The notes beneath the pieces were generated by a model. That model had not been told where the DNA came from. It worked only from the letters and a program-made list of their open reading frames with translations, and searched no databases. Shown here one piece after another: positions 17,641 to 26,102 of a stretch of DNA of 64,000 nt (position 1 is the first letter of the stretch; the number at the start of each line of letters is the position of its first letter). Source of the DNA: CAWDVK01 sp963805715 (GTDB taxonomy: Bacteria; Actinomycetota; Actinomycetes; Streptosporangiales; Streptosporangiaceae). The position numbers and the translations under genes are program-made. Where the stretch lies: NCBI GenBank assembly GCA_963805715.1, contig CAWDVK010000010.1, forward strand, positions 40,514 through 104,513, written 5' to 3'.

Positions 17641-18609
17641 ATGCCCGCGCGGACCTGCCCCAGGAAACCTCATCGAGCCCGGTGCTGCTGGCTGGCCGCC
17701 ATGCTCGCGCCCTTCCTGCTGCTCGGCTGCGCCAGCGGCCGAGACGCCGACCCGCCGGCGGCCCCGTCGCACGCCGGCCCCCGGTCTCACGCCAGCACCC
17801 GGCTGGTGACGCCCACGGCGTCGCCGCCTGCGCCCTCAGCCCGGCCCCCGGCCGTGGCTGCCCTGACCTCGCCGCTCGCCAGCCTGAGCGGCTACCTGGC
17901 CGACCGGTCCGGCCGGGTGACCGCGGCGCTGTACGACGAGGTCACCGGGACCACCTGGACGCTGCATCCGGGGATGCTCCAGGACACCGCGAGCATCGTG
18001 AAAGTCCAGATCATGGCCACCGCGCTGAGCGAGGCGCAGGCGGCTGGCGGTCAGCTGCCGGCCGCCGAGGCCATGCTGATGCCGTCGATGATCGAGAACA
18101 GCGACAACCAGTCGGCGACTACGCTGCTCGCCGATGTCGGCGGCGCTGGCGCGCTCGCGCGGTTCGACCGGTCCGTCGGCATGGATCACACCACGCCGTC
18201 CGCGCTGGCGCTGATTCCGGGCACGTCCTGGCCCGGCTGGGGCCTGACCACCACGACCGCGCGGGACGAGGTGACCCTCGTCTCGCAATTCGCCTATCCG
18301 GGACCGGCCCTGTCCGGCGCTGCCCGCGATTACGGGGTGTCGCTGATGGAGCACGTCGAGACCGACCAGGCCTGGGGAGTTTCGGCCGGCGCCCCGGCGG
18401 GCTCGACGATCGCGCTCAAGAACGGCTGGCTGCCGCTCGGCCCGTCGGACTGGCAGATCAACAGCATCGGCTGGATCGACGGGCACGGCCGCAATTACGT
18501 GCTGGCCGTGCTGACCGACGGGAATCCGACCCAGGCCTACGGCATCGCGACCATCGAGCACATCGCGCGAGCCGTCTTCGCCGGCCTCGGCCCGGCGCCC
18601 GGCGCCTGA
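17641..18609 (+). CDS. Serine beta-lactamase-like lipoprotein
   Basis: A 322-residue exported protein. A lipobox LLLGC gives a lipidated Cys30, followed by a Pro/Ser/Ala-rich linker to about 75. The hydrolase domain carries the class A beta-lactamase/PBP-like motifs S118-IV-K121, SDN at 154-156, and KNG at 260-262 in place of the usual KTG. This places it among serine hydrolases of the beta-lactamase fold, found in actinomycetes both as true lactamases and as inactive or peptidase relatives. The Asn in the third motif makes penicillinase activity uncertain. It should sit outside the membrane, anchored by lipid. The upstream signal is weak. Confidence 0.82.
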   Translation: MPARTCPRKPHRARCCWLAAMLAPFLLLGCASGRDADPPAAPSHAGPRSHASTRLVTPTASPPAPSARPPAVAALTSPLASLSGYLADRSGRVTAALYDEVTGTTWTLHPGMLQDTASIVKVQIMATALSEAQAAGGQLPAAEAMLMPSMIENSDNQSATTLLADVGGAGALARFDRSVGMDHTTPSALALIPGTSWPGWGLTTTTARDEVTLVSQFAYPGPALSGAARDYGVSLMEHVETDQAWGVSAGAPAGSTIALKNGWLPLGPSDWQINSIGWIDGHGRNYVLAVLTDGNPTQAYGIATIEHIARAVFAGLGPAPGA

Positions 18610-18990
18610 CCTTCCGGCGACAGGCCCGTCCTGGACGGCAGGCCGCCGGTGCGAATGGGGCGCCGGGCCAGCGCGATCCCGGCCGGAAAGCGCCGGCACG
18701 CGCGGATCAGTGCGCGATCCCATACTTCCGGTAAGAGCAGACCGCCCGTTATTTCTGGTTACTCATGCTCGCTATGACCAGGGCCCGGTACGAGATTAAT
18801 TTCCGGAAAAGGCGCCCTGGCCACCGGTGACATTTACTTTCTGCAGGCCGTGCCCGAACGGGTAAATGGCCTGCACAGCGCTATAGTCCGGAATCAGGCA
18901 CAGGGTTCCCTCGCGCTGATAATCCCCCGCGGATAATGCCCCGTTTTGCTTTCCGATGGCCGGGACAGCGGAAAAGAAAGGACCGGACAA
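18610..18990. other. Intergenic region upstream of the CHRD gene
   Basis: A 380-base gap with several AT-rich patches. CCAGGGC (18778-18784) and GCCCTGG about 28 bases further could form a hairpin that ends the lactamase-like transcript. The promoter of the following secreted protein should lie here, but I cannot define it. Confidence 0.35.
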
Positions 18991-19121
18991 GTGAGTTCTC
19001 CCGATAGCACCTATCCCGGGGCCGGGCCCACTGAGCCCGCGCGGGCCGGCGCGGGCTCTCGCACCGCAGCCGGGTCCGGTTCAGCGCCGTCGCCGTCTCG
19101 GCGGCCGCGCTGGCCGCGGCG

Positions 19122-20987
19122 GTGGCCGTGACGCTGGCCGCGACGGCGGGCGCCAGCACGAAGAGGGCCGGCACCGCGGCCGCGGCCGGCCGCTCCGCCA
19201 GCTATGCGCTGACCCTGCAGCCCATGCCGGCCGGGACGGTCACGTTCGGCCGGGGGCACCATGGCCGCCTGACGGTGAGCACCAGCATGTTCGGGCTCAC
19301 TCCCGGCTCGTCCCACAACGTGGAGCTTTTCCTGCCCGGCCGCCGGAGCGTCCGGTTCAGCGTGCTCACGGCCGCGAGCAGCGGGCAGGCTTACGCGACC
19401 CTGCAGAGCCGCTTCACCGGACGGGTGCCGCGCGGCAGCCGGCTGGCGATCCTGATGGGGACCCAGGGCAGCCGCATCGCCCGGACCCCGATCGCGGTGA
19501 CCGGGCCGCTGGGCAACCCGGGCCGCCGGCCGCACCCGCTCATCGCGGTCGAGATCAGCACGGCCGGCGTCAGCTACGGCACGCCGCGCGGGCGGGCCAC
19601 TATCTCCTACAGCGCCTCCCGCCGCACGCTGACGGTCACCGTCAGCGCCAGCGGGGTGACGCCGGGCCCGCACGCCGCCCACATTCACCTGGGCAGCTGC
19701 CAGAGCCAGGGCCCGGTCGAGTACATGCTGCGGGATCTGGTGGCCAGCCGGCAGGGCAGGATCACCCGCGCGGTCCGGGTGTTCACGAACGTGGCCACGC
19801 CGGTACCCGCCACCGGCTGGTACCTCAATATTCACCAGGGCAACAGCGGCGACATCCTCAGCAACGGCCAGCCGACCATTTACTTCCGCCCGCTCATCTG
19901 CGCGAACATCACCACCGGCGCGTACAGCCCGATCCTTCGGCCGGGGGACGTCGTCACCGGCGTCCGGGGCACGACGCGCGGGAACGTCGTGCTGACCGGC
20001 GGCGCGGCGACCGGGAGCGGCACCGATAACGACCCGTTCCTCTACCAGGGCCCGCTCAGTCCCGCCGCGGCCGGAGCGGTCGTGTCGGTACTCAAGCCGC
20101 CGTTCCCGGCCATCACGTCGGCGACCTTCTACGGCCCGGACACGCACACCTTCAACCCGAGCACCATCCCGGCCGGCTGGGTCCGGGCCGTCGGGAGCTA
20201 CGTATCGTCGTCGGCGCCGGCCGGCGTCGTCAACCAGGGCATGATCTACCTCGGCCCGGTGAGCGGCCGGGGCGGAACATGGAAGACCATCAACGTCCCG
20301 GCGGACGGCAGCCGCACCGTCGGGCACGTGCGGGCCTGCCCCCGGTCCAGGTCCGGCAAGTGCTTCGTCATGGACACGATCGCGCACAGCACGATGGGCA
20401 ACCTGGTCGTGGGCAACTACGACCTCAATCCCGGCGTCCGCGGCGGCGCGATCTCCGCCAACGCCTTCATCTACAACATCACCCGGCGGCTGTGGACGCT
20501 GGTCCGGCTGGGCGGGCGCACGTCGGATAAGACCACGCTGTACGGCATCTGGCAGGACGGCGGGAACAGCAGCCCCCTGTACACGCTGGCTGGCGGCTCC
20601 TCGGCGCGCGGTGGTCAGCGGGCCTTCCTGATGAACTACAACGAGCGGACCGGCGCATTCGGCAGGCCGAGGTATTACACCTATGGCAACAAGCCGGTCC
20701 TGGTCACGCACTTCGAGGGCATCACCGGCGTGCCCGGCGGCTTCAACCTGGTGACCGGGAGCTCCGTTCAGGACTCGTCGATGGCGTTTGTCCCGGTCAG
20801 CCCGCGCAACGGTTCCTTCGGCTCCGCTCGGTGGTACCCCGTTAATGTCATGACGAGCCCGCTGTGTCCGGGCGGCTGCAAGCTGGTCACCGGCAACAGC
20901 GTGTACCAGAACCAGGTGATGGGGCTGTACTTCCCGAATGGCGCGACGCTGCCCGGCACCTATCTCGCCACCGTCTCCGGGCGGTAA
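19122..20987 (+). CDS. Secreted protein with CHRD domain, N-terminus probably frameshifted
   Basis: A large extracytoplasmic protein. The CHRD domain lies at about 155-245 (GVTPGPHAAHIHLGSCQSQG and GWYLNIHQGNSGD). CHRD domains occur in chordin and in bacterial secreted proteins. The C-terminal 300 residues are rich in Gly/Ser/Thr strands and look like a repeat or propeller-type extracellular domain. Starting at GTG 19122 cuts the signal peptide short. In the same frame just upstream the translation reads RFSAVAVSAAALAAAVAVTL, a perfect signal core, but there is no start codon before a stop at 19052. A GTG at 18991 with AAAGGA upstream opens in another frame; adding one base near 19070 would join them. 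Confidence 0.78.
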   Translation: MAVTLAATAGASTKRAGTAAAAGRSASYALTLQPMPAGTVTFGRGHHGRLTVSTSMFGLTPGSSHNVELFLPGRRSVRFSVLTAASSGQAYATLQSRFTGRVPRGSRLAILMGTQGSRIARTPIAVTGPLGNPGRRPHPLIAVEISTAGVSYGTPRGRATISYSASRRTLTVTVSASGVTPGPHAAHIHLGSCQSQGPVEYMLRDLVASRQGRITRAVRVFTNVATPVPATGWYLNIHQGNSGDILSNGQPTIYFRPLICANITTGAYSPILRPGDVVTGVRGTTRGNVVLTGGAATGSGTDNDPFLYQGPLSPAAAGAVVSVLKPPFPAITSATFYGPDTHTFNPSTIPAGWVRAVGSYVSSSAPAGVVNQGMIYLGPVSGRGGTWKTINVPADGSRTVGHVRACPRSRSGKCFVMDTIAHSTMGNLVVGNYDLNPGVRGGAISANAFIYNITRRLWTLVRLGGRTSDKTTLYGIWQDGGNSSPLYTLAGGSSARGGQRAFLMNYNERTGAFGRPRYYTYGNKPVLVTHFEGITGVPGGFNLVTGSSVQDSSMAFVPVSPRNGSFGSARWYPVNVMTSPLCPGGCKLVTGNSVYQNQVMGLYFPNGATLPGTYLATVSGR

Positions 20988-21122
20988 GGCGACCGGGCGC
21001 CGGTCATGCTCCGATCGGTGGGCGCCCCCCGGGCGGCAGGCAGATCACCCGCTGCGGATGACGCACGACCGGGACGGGCCGGGCATGGGCCAGGAAGACG
21101 CCTCATGGCCAAGGAGACGCCA

Positions 21123-21758
21123 GTGCGGCACGTCCTGTCTGTCCTGCCCCTGGCCTGCGTGATGGTCGCCGGCCCGCAGATCGTCAGCGCCATCTTCCTG
21201 GCGACCGGCCGTCACTGGGCGCGGAACTCCGCCGCCTATCTCGCTGGCGGGGCGGCGTCCGTCACCCTGGTCGTCACGATCATGTACATGATCACGAGGC
21301 TGGTCGGCCAGGTCTTCGGATCCTCGCACCATAGCCCGGTGCACGACGGCATCAATGCCGCCGTGCTGGTCCTGCTGCTGATCCTGGCCGTGGTGGTGTT
21401 CCGCAGGCGAGGCAAGACCGACCCGCCCAGCTGGATGGGCAGGCTCGAGTCGGCATCGGCGAGACTATCGTTCACGCTCGGCTTCGTGCTGCTGGGGTTC
21501 TTCCCGTCCGACCTCATCACTTCCCTGGCCGTGGGTACCCGCATCGGGGCCCGCGACAATCCCTGGTGGCACGTGCTCGTGTTCGTCTTCGCCGTCCTGC
21601 TCCTGCTCGCGGTGCCCGTGCTGCTGGCCATCCTGCTGGGCAAGCGCGCCGAAGTGGTCCTGCCCCGGGTGCGGGACTGGATGAACAGGAAATCGTGGAT
21701 CGTCAGCGAGATCGTGATCATCTTCTTCATCGGCCTCACCCTGGCCGGCCTCACCTAG
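21123..21758 (+). CDS. GAP-family integral membrane protein
   Basis: A 211-residue membrane protein with about six hydrophobic segments. The first is VLPLACVMVAGPQIVSAIFL, which matches the start of the GAP (Sap, sulfolipid-addressing-like) family, whose members are thought to help move lipids or substrates across the actinobacterial membrane and belong to the LysE-like superfamily. I chose GTG 21123 because AAGGAG lies six bases before it; ATG 21105 is the alternative. It is followed at once by a gene remnant. Confidence 0.75.
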   Translation: MRHVLSVLPLACVMVAGPQIVSAIFLATGRHWARNSAAYLAGGAASVTLVVTIMYMITRLVGQVFGSSHHSPVHDGINAAVLVLLLILAVVVFRRRGKTDPPSWMGRLESASARLSFTLGFVLLGFFPSDLITSLAVGTRIGARDNPWWHVLVFVFAVLLLLAVPVLLAILLGKRAEVVLPRVRDWMNRKSWIVSEIVIIFFIGLTLAGLT

Positions 21759-21818
21759 AGCTTTGGGTCCGGCAACGTTTGCCCTGTTGCTGGGAGGAAT
21801 GTTGTTATGTAGAGCGAA

Positions 21819-22096
21819 TCTCTTCGTGACGACTGGTCGACCGTCGCCTCGGCGCTGACTCCGGATGGCCGGGTGATGTTCGTCGACGATGGCCACCGCG
21901 CGAGCCACGAGCTGGTCGAGGGCCCGGGGTCCCGGCGATCCAGCGACAAGTGCGCGACGGACGGCGCTTTCGCGCGGTGAAGGTGGCGCTTGAACCGAGA
22001 TCGCTCGAGCGCTCGCTGCGAGAACTGGCTTGGGTGATTGAGGCCAGGCCACTGGCTGGCCCGTTCTTGCCAGGGCTCGGCGGACGAGCCGGCTAG
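21819..22096 (+). pseudogene. C-terminal remnant of a SAM methyltransferase
   Basis: The first segment reads DDWSTVASALTPDGRVMFVD and continues GHRASHELVEG, then hits a stop at about 21980. In the next frame it continues VKVALEPRSLERSLREL then WVIEARPLAGPFLPGLG, ending at 22094-22096. Together these match the C-terminal third of class I methyltransferases (the strand 5-7 region after LxPGGRxxF). The SAM-binding N-terminal half is missing and one frameshift is present, so it is dead. Its stop overlaps that of the convergent reductase gene in a CTAG palindrome. Confidence 0.7.
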
Positions 22097-22656
22097 CGCG
22101 CCACGCGGTAGCGGAGGTAGACGACTCTCGAGCTGAAGGTGCGGGTCTCGACGAGTTCGAGATCCACCCGGCGCTCGCGCTGGGGAAAGAACGGAATGCC
22201 ACCGCCAGCCAGCACCGGGTAGACCCTGGCCCGGTACTCGTCGATCAGGCCCAGCGCGGCCGCCTCGGCGGCGAGAGTCGCGCCGCCGATCGCGATGTCG
22301 CCCTCGGCCGGCTCGGCTCGCAACCGCTCGATCTCCTCCGCCAGGCCGCCGGAGGCCAGGCGGGCATTGCCCTGCACCGCCGGCAGCGTGGTGGAGAACA
22401 CCACCTTCGGGAGCGGCTTCCAGATCGCGGCCCACTCGAGCATTGAGTCGTCGAGCGATGGATCCTGGCCGGCGGTCTCCCAGTACAGCATCGTCTCGTA
22501 CAGCCCTCGTCCCAGCAGGTGGACGCCGACCTCTCGTATCTCGTCGGTGACGAAGCGAAAGACCTCCTCGTCGGGCGCCGTCCAGTCGAAGTCGCCGTCC
22601 GGCCCGGCGATGTAGCCGTCCAGTGAGACGCCCATCGAATAGGTCACGCTGCGCAT
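22093..22656 (-). CDS. Dihydrofolate-reductase-like (RibD C-terminal domain) protein
   Basis: A 187-residue protein starting at 22656 behind GAGGAGG. It shows the hallmarks of the DHFR/RibD_C superfamily found as short stand-alone proteins: SVTYSMGVSLDGYIAGPDG at the N-terminus, LLGRGLYETM, VVFSTTL, IAIGGATLAAEAAALGLID and YPVLAGGGIPFF. It probably binds NAD(P)H and reduces an unknown substrate; these proteins are not true folate enzymes by default. It is a single gene. Confidence 0.88.
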   Translation of the reverse strand: MRSVTYSMGVSLDGYIAGPDGDFDWTAPDEEVFRFVTDEIREVGVHLLGRGLYETMLYWETAGQDPSLDDSMLEWAAIWKPLPKVVFSTTLPAVQGNARLASGGLAEEIERLRAEPAEGDIAIGGATLAAEAAALGLIDEYRARVYPVLAGGGIPFFPQRERRVDLELVETRTFSSRVVYLRYRVAR

Positions 22657-22947
22657 CAGAAGTCCTCCTCGGTAACGGGTTCGACAGTACGACCGCCAGA
22701 CGCCGCAGAACTCATGGCGGCTCGCGGGACAGGGCAAACGTTGCCGGTTACGGCACCAGCAGCGAATCGCCGCATGCGAAGCATTATCGACGATGGATGA
22801 GCGCCGGTTACAGTAGCCGACTTGCCCATGCGGCCCGAGCCCACGCAGAAATCTCACACCCAAGTGCCCAGCGAACCGAGTCAACGTCGATGCCTAATTC
22901 CGTGGCCATTTCCCCGCACAATCGTCCTGTGAGTCACGTCCGATAAA

Positions 22948-23256
22948 CTATGGCTCGGCGACCGGTGGCAAAAAACGATCATCGCTCTTGTCCTGCTGGT
23001 CGGCGGAGCAGCCCTCAAGCTGCGGTGTCGTCTCCTGCGGCAGGAAAACTGCGAGGGTATCGGCATCCCTTTCGGGTGGCCCTGGAAGCATAGTCAGGTC
23101 CAGGTGGTCGGAACGACCGAAGATGGCCCTCAGCACATCGGGCACCTTTTCCGGCGCAACTTTCTTAATCGCCTGGCTGCCGAGCCTCATGCGCACCAAA
23201 TGGCCGACAATGACGGCGAGCGCTGAGGCTGATACTCCGATCATTACTACGAGCAT
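22948..23256 (-). CDS. Small hypothetical membrane-anchored protein
   Basis: A 102-residue protein with one N-terminal hydrophobic segment (MLVVMIGVSASALAVIVGHL), a central charged part and a disordered C-terminus. GAGGAGG lies upstream of the ATG at 23256. The start overlaps by ten bases the end of the regulator fragment on the same strand, so it may once have been the last gene of that operon. I do not recognise the family. Confidence 0.55.
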   Translation of the reverse strand: MLVVMIGVSASALAVIVGHLVRMRLGSQAIKKVAPEKVPDVLRAIFGRSDHLDLTMLPGPPERDADTLAVFLPQETTPQLEGCSADQQDKSDDRFLPPVAEP

Positions 23257-23375
23257 TGCCAGCCTCCTCTATGCAGGCTCCGCACCTCGGTGATCAGGTT
23301 GGTGGACTCCCGTGGGCTCAGGGCGGCATCGCGCAGGTATTCAATTGCCTCGCGGTACCGCTCGATCTCGACGCC
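23247..23375 (-). pseudogene. C-terminal fragment of an Scr1-like (DUF5753) regulator
   Basis: The residues VEIERYREAIEYLRDAALS followed by PRESTNLITEV are nearly identical to the end of the intact regulator at 24030-24950 (same stretch, then TRDSASLIAEI). Upstream of 23375 the similarity stops abruptly. The helix-turn-helix and most of the ligand-binding domain are missing. It is a decayed second copy. Confidence 0.8.
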
Positions 23376-23393
23376 CTCGGGCGAGGAGGGCAA

Positions 23394-23582
23394 ATGAATC
23401 CCAGCCCACCAGGCGCGGGCCGACGACCGGGGCCGCTCCGGGTCGAGGATCGGGGAGCGGCTACCAGCAAGCGTCCACCGAGAATTTCCGCTCGCCGCTC
23501 GAAGGCTCCTACAACTTTGGATCACGCGAATTTCCTGGAGGAGATCCCGCTCACCGCATCAGCATCGCCGAAATCGGGCTGA
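23394..23582 (+). pseudogene. 5' remnant of a sigma-like gene
   Basis: ATG 23394, its ribosome site and the first eight residues (MNPSPPGA) closely match the start of the intact sigma-like gene at 25260 (MTPSPPGA). Afterwards the sequences diverge and the frame ends at 23582 without any sigma domain. With the DUF5753 fragment to its left, it mirrors the divergent arrangement at 24030-25946, with the central part deleted. Confidence 0.5.
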
Positions 23583-23747
23583 AGCCTGACCGGATCGCAC
23601 TCTTCCTGCGCGCCGCACTGCTAACTGGCGACCTGCTGACCTCTGCATAGCCAAACCTGCCCGGGCTCAGCGAGCGGAGGTTAAAGAGAAACGCCGAGGC
23701 GGCCAGCCGCCCGTGACCTGCCCCGGCGTTCTCAGAAGCTTGGACCC

Positions 23748-23960
23748 TTACAGATCGTCGAAGTCGCCCTGCCTGATGCCCTCGACGAACGTTTTCCACT
23801 CGGCGCGGTCGTAGGCGAGGGTAGGGCCCTCGGGATTCTTGGAGTCGCCGACGACGATCATGTTGCCGCTCGGGGCGACGCGCACGCAGTTCCCGGCATC
23901 GCAGTGCCGGGCGACGCGCCACGAGAGCTCCCCGAGCGTCGGCGGGACGGAAGGTGGCAT
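23748..23960 (-). CDS. DUF397 protein
   Basis: A 70-residue DUF397 protein with the family features LSWRVARHCDAGNCVRVAP, VVGDSKNPEGP and the C-terminal WKTFVEGIRQGDFD. DUF397 genes usually follow Scr1-like regulators, as here (70 bases downstream), and the pair behaves like an antitoxin/toxin-like or developmental regulatory module in Streptomyces. It is probably a small cytoplasmic partner of that regulator. Confidence 0.92.
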   Translation of the reverse strand: MPPSVPPTLGELSWRVARHCDAGNCVRVAPSGNMIVVGDSKNPEGPTLAYDRAEWKTFVEGIRQGDFDDL

Positions 23961-24029
23961 TTTCCCTGACTCTCCTTTTATGAATAAGCCGGACCGGGCA
24001 AGGTCCGCCTGGTAACGCCTCGGATGTTG

Positions 24030-24950
24030 TTAGTCGTCGCAGGAAGCCCGGATCTCAGCGATGAGGCTCGCAGAGTCTCGAGTGCTGAGAGCCGCGTCAC
24101 GCAAATATTCGATTGCCTCGCGGTAGCGCTCGATCTCGACCGGGCGCTCCTGATAACGATTACTGAAGAGGCCCTCGACGAAGACAACGGGCCGCTGTTG
24201 CGTACTTTCCCCGAATTCGAGGAACATAAAATTGCTGTCCATGCTCGCATGAGCCCCGACGACGAACGGGATGACCTGGATCGCCGCTTTGTCCTCAGCG
24301 GCACACTTGAAGATCTTTTCGAGTTGCGCCCGCATGACCGCCGGGCCGCCCACCTGGCGACGCAGGACAGCCTCGTCGAGCAGTGCCCGGTAGCGCGGGG
24401 GACTCGGCCGGTCCAGCAATTGCTGGCGGCGCAGCCTGACCTCAACCCGCTGCTCCAGGACATCCGGATCCATCTTCCGCTCGATACCCCTGGTGATCAC
24501 CCGCCCGTAGTCACTGGTCTGCAGCAGGGCCGGCACGAAAGACATCGAGAACGTGGTGATCGCGATTGCTTCCTGCTCCAGACCGAGCAGCGGGGACAGG
24601 CCAGGCTCGTCGTACTGGGTCCACCAGCCGGGCTGCCGTGCCTGGCGGGCGAGCTTCATCAGCTCCTCAGTCTCCGCCGGATCGGTAACTCCGTAGATGC
24701 CGCACAGGTCCCGCACGTCGCGCAGGCTGGCCCGGCGCGCCCCGGTCTCCAGGCGACTGATCTTCGTAGCCGAGCACAGCAACTGATCGCCGACAGCCTC
24801 GACAGTCAGGCCGAGTCCGGTACGGAGCTCGCGCAGCCGCATCCCGAGCTCGCGCTGGCGCACGGTCGGGTTCGCGCTCTCCGGGACCGGCCGCCTTCGG
24901 GCCGGTACAGCCTGCGATGGCCCCTGACCATCGCCGCTGGCACTTGCCAC
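24030..24950 (-). CDS. Scr1-like transcriptional regulator (HTH XRE + DUF5753)
   Basis: A regulator of about 306 residues. The helix-turn-helix region begins at TVRQRELGMRLRELRTGLGL and includes CSATKISRLETGARRAS as the recognition part. The rest is DUF5753 (PGWWTQYDEPGLSPLLGLEQ, FVPALLQTSDYGR, HASMDSNFMFLEFG). Such proteins control development or antibiotic genes and act with DUF397 partners. The start is uncertain: GTG 24950 is plausible, while TTG 25040 gives 30 more unconserved residues. Its promoter region holds repeated GGGTACACC motifs. Confidence 0.88.
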   Translation of the reverse strand: MASASGDGQGPSQAVPARRRPVPESANPTVRQRELGMRLRELRTGLGLTVEAVGDQLLCSATKISRLETGARRASLRDVRDLCGIYGVTDPAETEELMKLARQARQPGWWTQYDEPGLSPLLGLEQEAIAITTFSMSFVPALLQTSDYGRVITRGIERKMDPDVLEQRVEVRLRRQQLLDRPSPPRYRALLDEAVLRRQVGGPAVMRAQLEKIFKCAAEDKAAIQVIPFVVGAHASMDSNFMFLEFGESTQQRPVVFVEGLFSNRYQERPVEIERYREAIEYLRDAALSTRDSASLIAEIRASCDD

Positions 24951-24956
24951 AGTTCG

Positions 24957-24996
24957 GGAGGGTACACCTCCAGGCTCAGTTACCGTCGGGTACACC
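24957..24996. promoter_or_regulatory. Repeated GGGTACACC motif near the regulator start
   Basis: GGGTACACC occurs at 24960-24968 and 24988-24996, 28 bases apart in the same direction. The first copy is part of an imperfect palindrome, GGAGGGTACACCTCC (24957-24971). Its position at the 5' end of the HTH gene makes it a candidate operator for autoregulation. No T- or A-rich promoter was identified with confidence. Confidence 0.4.
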
Positions 24997-25259
24997 ACCA
25001 ATCTCGTGAGAAACCTGTGACCGGGAATGGCGCGAGTCAACGCTCAGCCCCTCGCTGGTCGGGGTACTTCCGAGCGTTTAACCTACTCAGGCCGGCCGAC
25101 CTGGTGCGGCCGCCGCCAATCTCAGCCTACCTTTCGCTCCCGCCAGTGCCATAGGCCAAGACCGTTGGCAATTGCCAAAACTTGTGAGATTGTAAAGGCG
25201 ATGTCCTCAACGGCGCGGCAAAGGAGATAGCAGCCGACGGCCCGGGAGAGGGGGGGCAG

Positions 25260-25946
25260 ATGACTCCCAGCCCACCAGGAGCGACTCCAGGCAGGGTTTC
25301 GGCGCCACGGAGCTTCCACGACGAGGTCTGCGAGATCCGGGAGGATCTCGACATCTGGAAGCTGGCCGTCCGGCGGGCCGGCAGCTTCGACCTCGCGGAG
25401 GACGCGCTCCAGGACACCTTCTACGCGGTGGCCAGGGTCAGGGATCCCGAGCGGATCGAGAACCTGCGCGCTTTCTTCTGCCGGGCGCTGATCCGTCAGA
25501 TCGCCTACCTGCGCGGCCATCTCAGCCCGCTTCCCATCGAGGATCCGGAAGCGGCCCTCAGCAGGCAGCCGCGCCGTAGCGGCTGGGGCTCAGCGGCCGA
25601 CGCTCCGGTTGACGACGGCGTGATCTGGCAGCTGCGCACGGAAGAATGGCTCGGGCAACTCCGGGTCCGGCGGCGGCAGATCCGCGCAGCCGTGCCGGAG
25701 CGCTCGAGCAGGCCCTGGTGCTACCGGGCCGCGATCGTCGCGGTGGCCGAGGAGATTCTCCGGGCCGGCTGTGACGGCCAGGTGAGCCCGGCGGATTTCG
25801 ACGCGGCCCTGCGGAACGCCTACCCGCAGTGGTTCGCCGAGGCTGGCTGCGCGCAGGACACCCGCTATCAGCGCCTCAGCCGAGCGCGCCGCGACGTCCG
25901 CGAGGTACTCAAGACGGTTGTCAGCAGGGACGAGCTGTCGTCGTGA
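25260..25946 (+). CDS. Sigma-factor-like protein
   Basis: A 228-residue protein starting at 25260 behind GAGGGGGGGCAG. The segment ICREDL-like/WKLAVRRAGSFDLAEDALQDT is followed by FYAVARVRDPERIENLRAFF and then CRALIRQIAYLRGHL; this matches region 2 of ECF sigma factors, including the DALQDT core-binding helix. The second half contains RAAVPERSSRPWCYRAAIVA and YQRLSRARRDVREVL, a possible but atypical region 4. It is probably a divergent sigma factor of the type found beside Scr1/DUF397 loci. It is divergent from that regulator. Confidence 0.7.
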   Translation: MTPSPPGATPGRVSAPRSFHDEVCEIREDLDIWKLAVRRAGSFDLAEDALQDTFYAVARVRDPERIENLRAFFCRALIRQIAYLRGHLSPLPIEDPEAALSRQPRRSGWGSAADAPVDDGVIWQLRTEEWLGQLRVRRRQIRAAVPERSSRPWCYRAAIVAVAEEILRAGCDGQVSPADFDAALRNAYPQWFAEAGCAQDTRYQRLSRARRDVREVLKTVVSRDELSS

Positions 25947-26102
25947 CCCGGCCGGGGCTGGCCGTCCGGCGACGATGACGGCTGCAGGGAGCGTTTAGCC
26001 CAAAGGCTCGATGCGCACCTGGCCAGGGGTTTTTCTCGGGGAGTGTCAGGTTCCCGGCCTGGCCGGCTCATCTTGCCGGCAGCCCGGATCAAGGAGGCAG
26101 TC

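Noticed and set aside
22657..22947. Possible gene between the reductase and the small membrane protein
   Set aside because: Short frames on both strands have no ribosome site and no recognisable motif.
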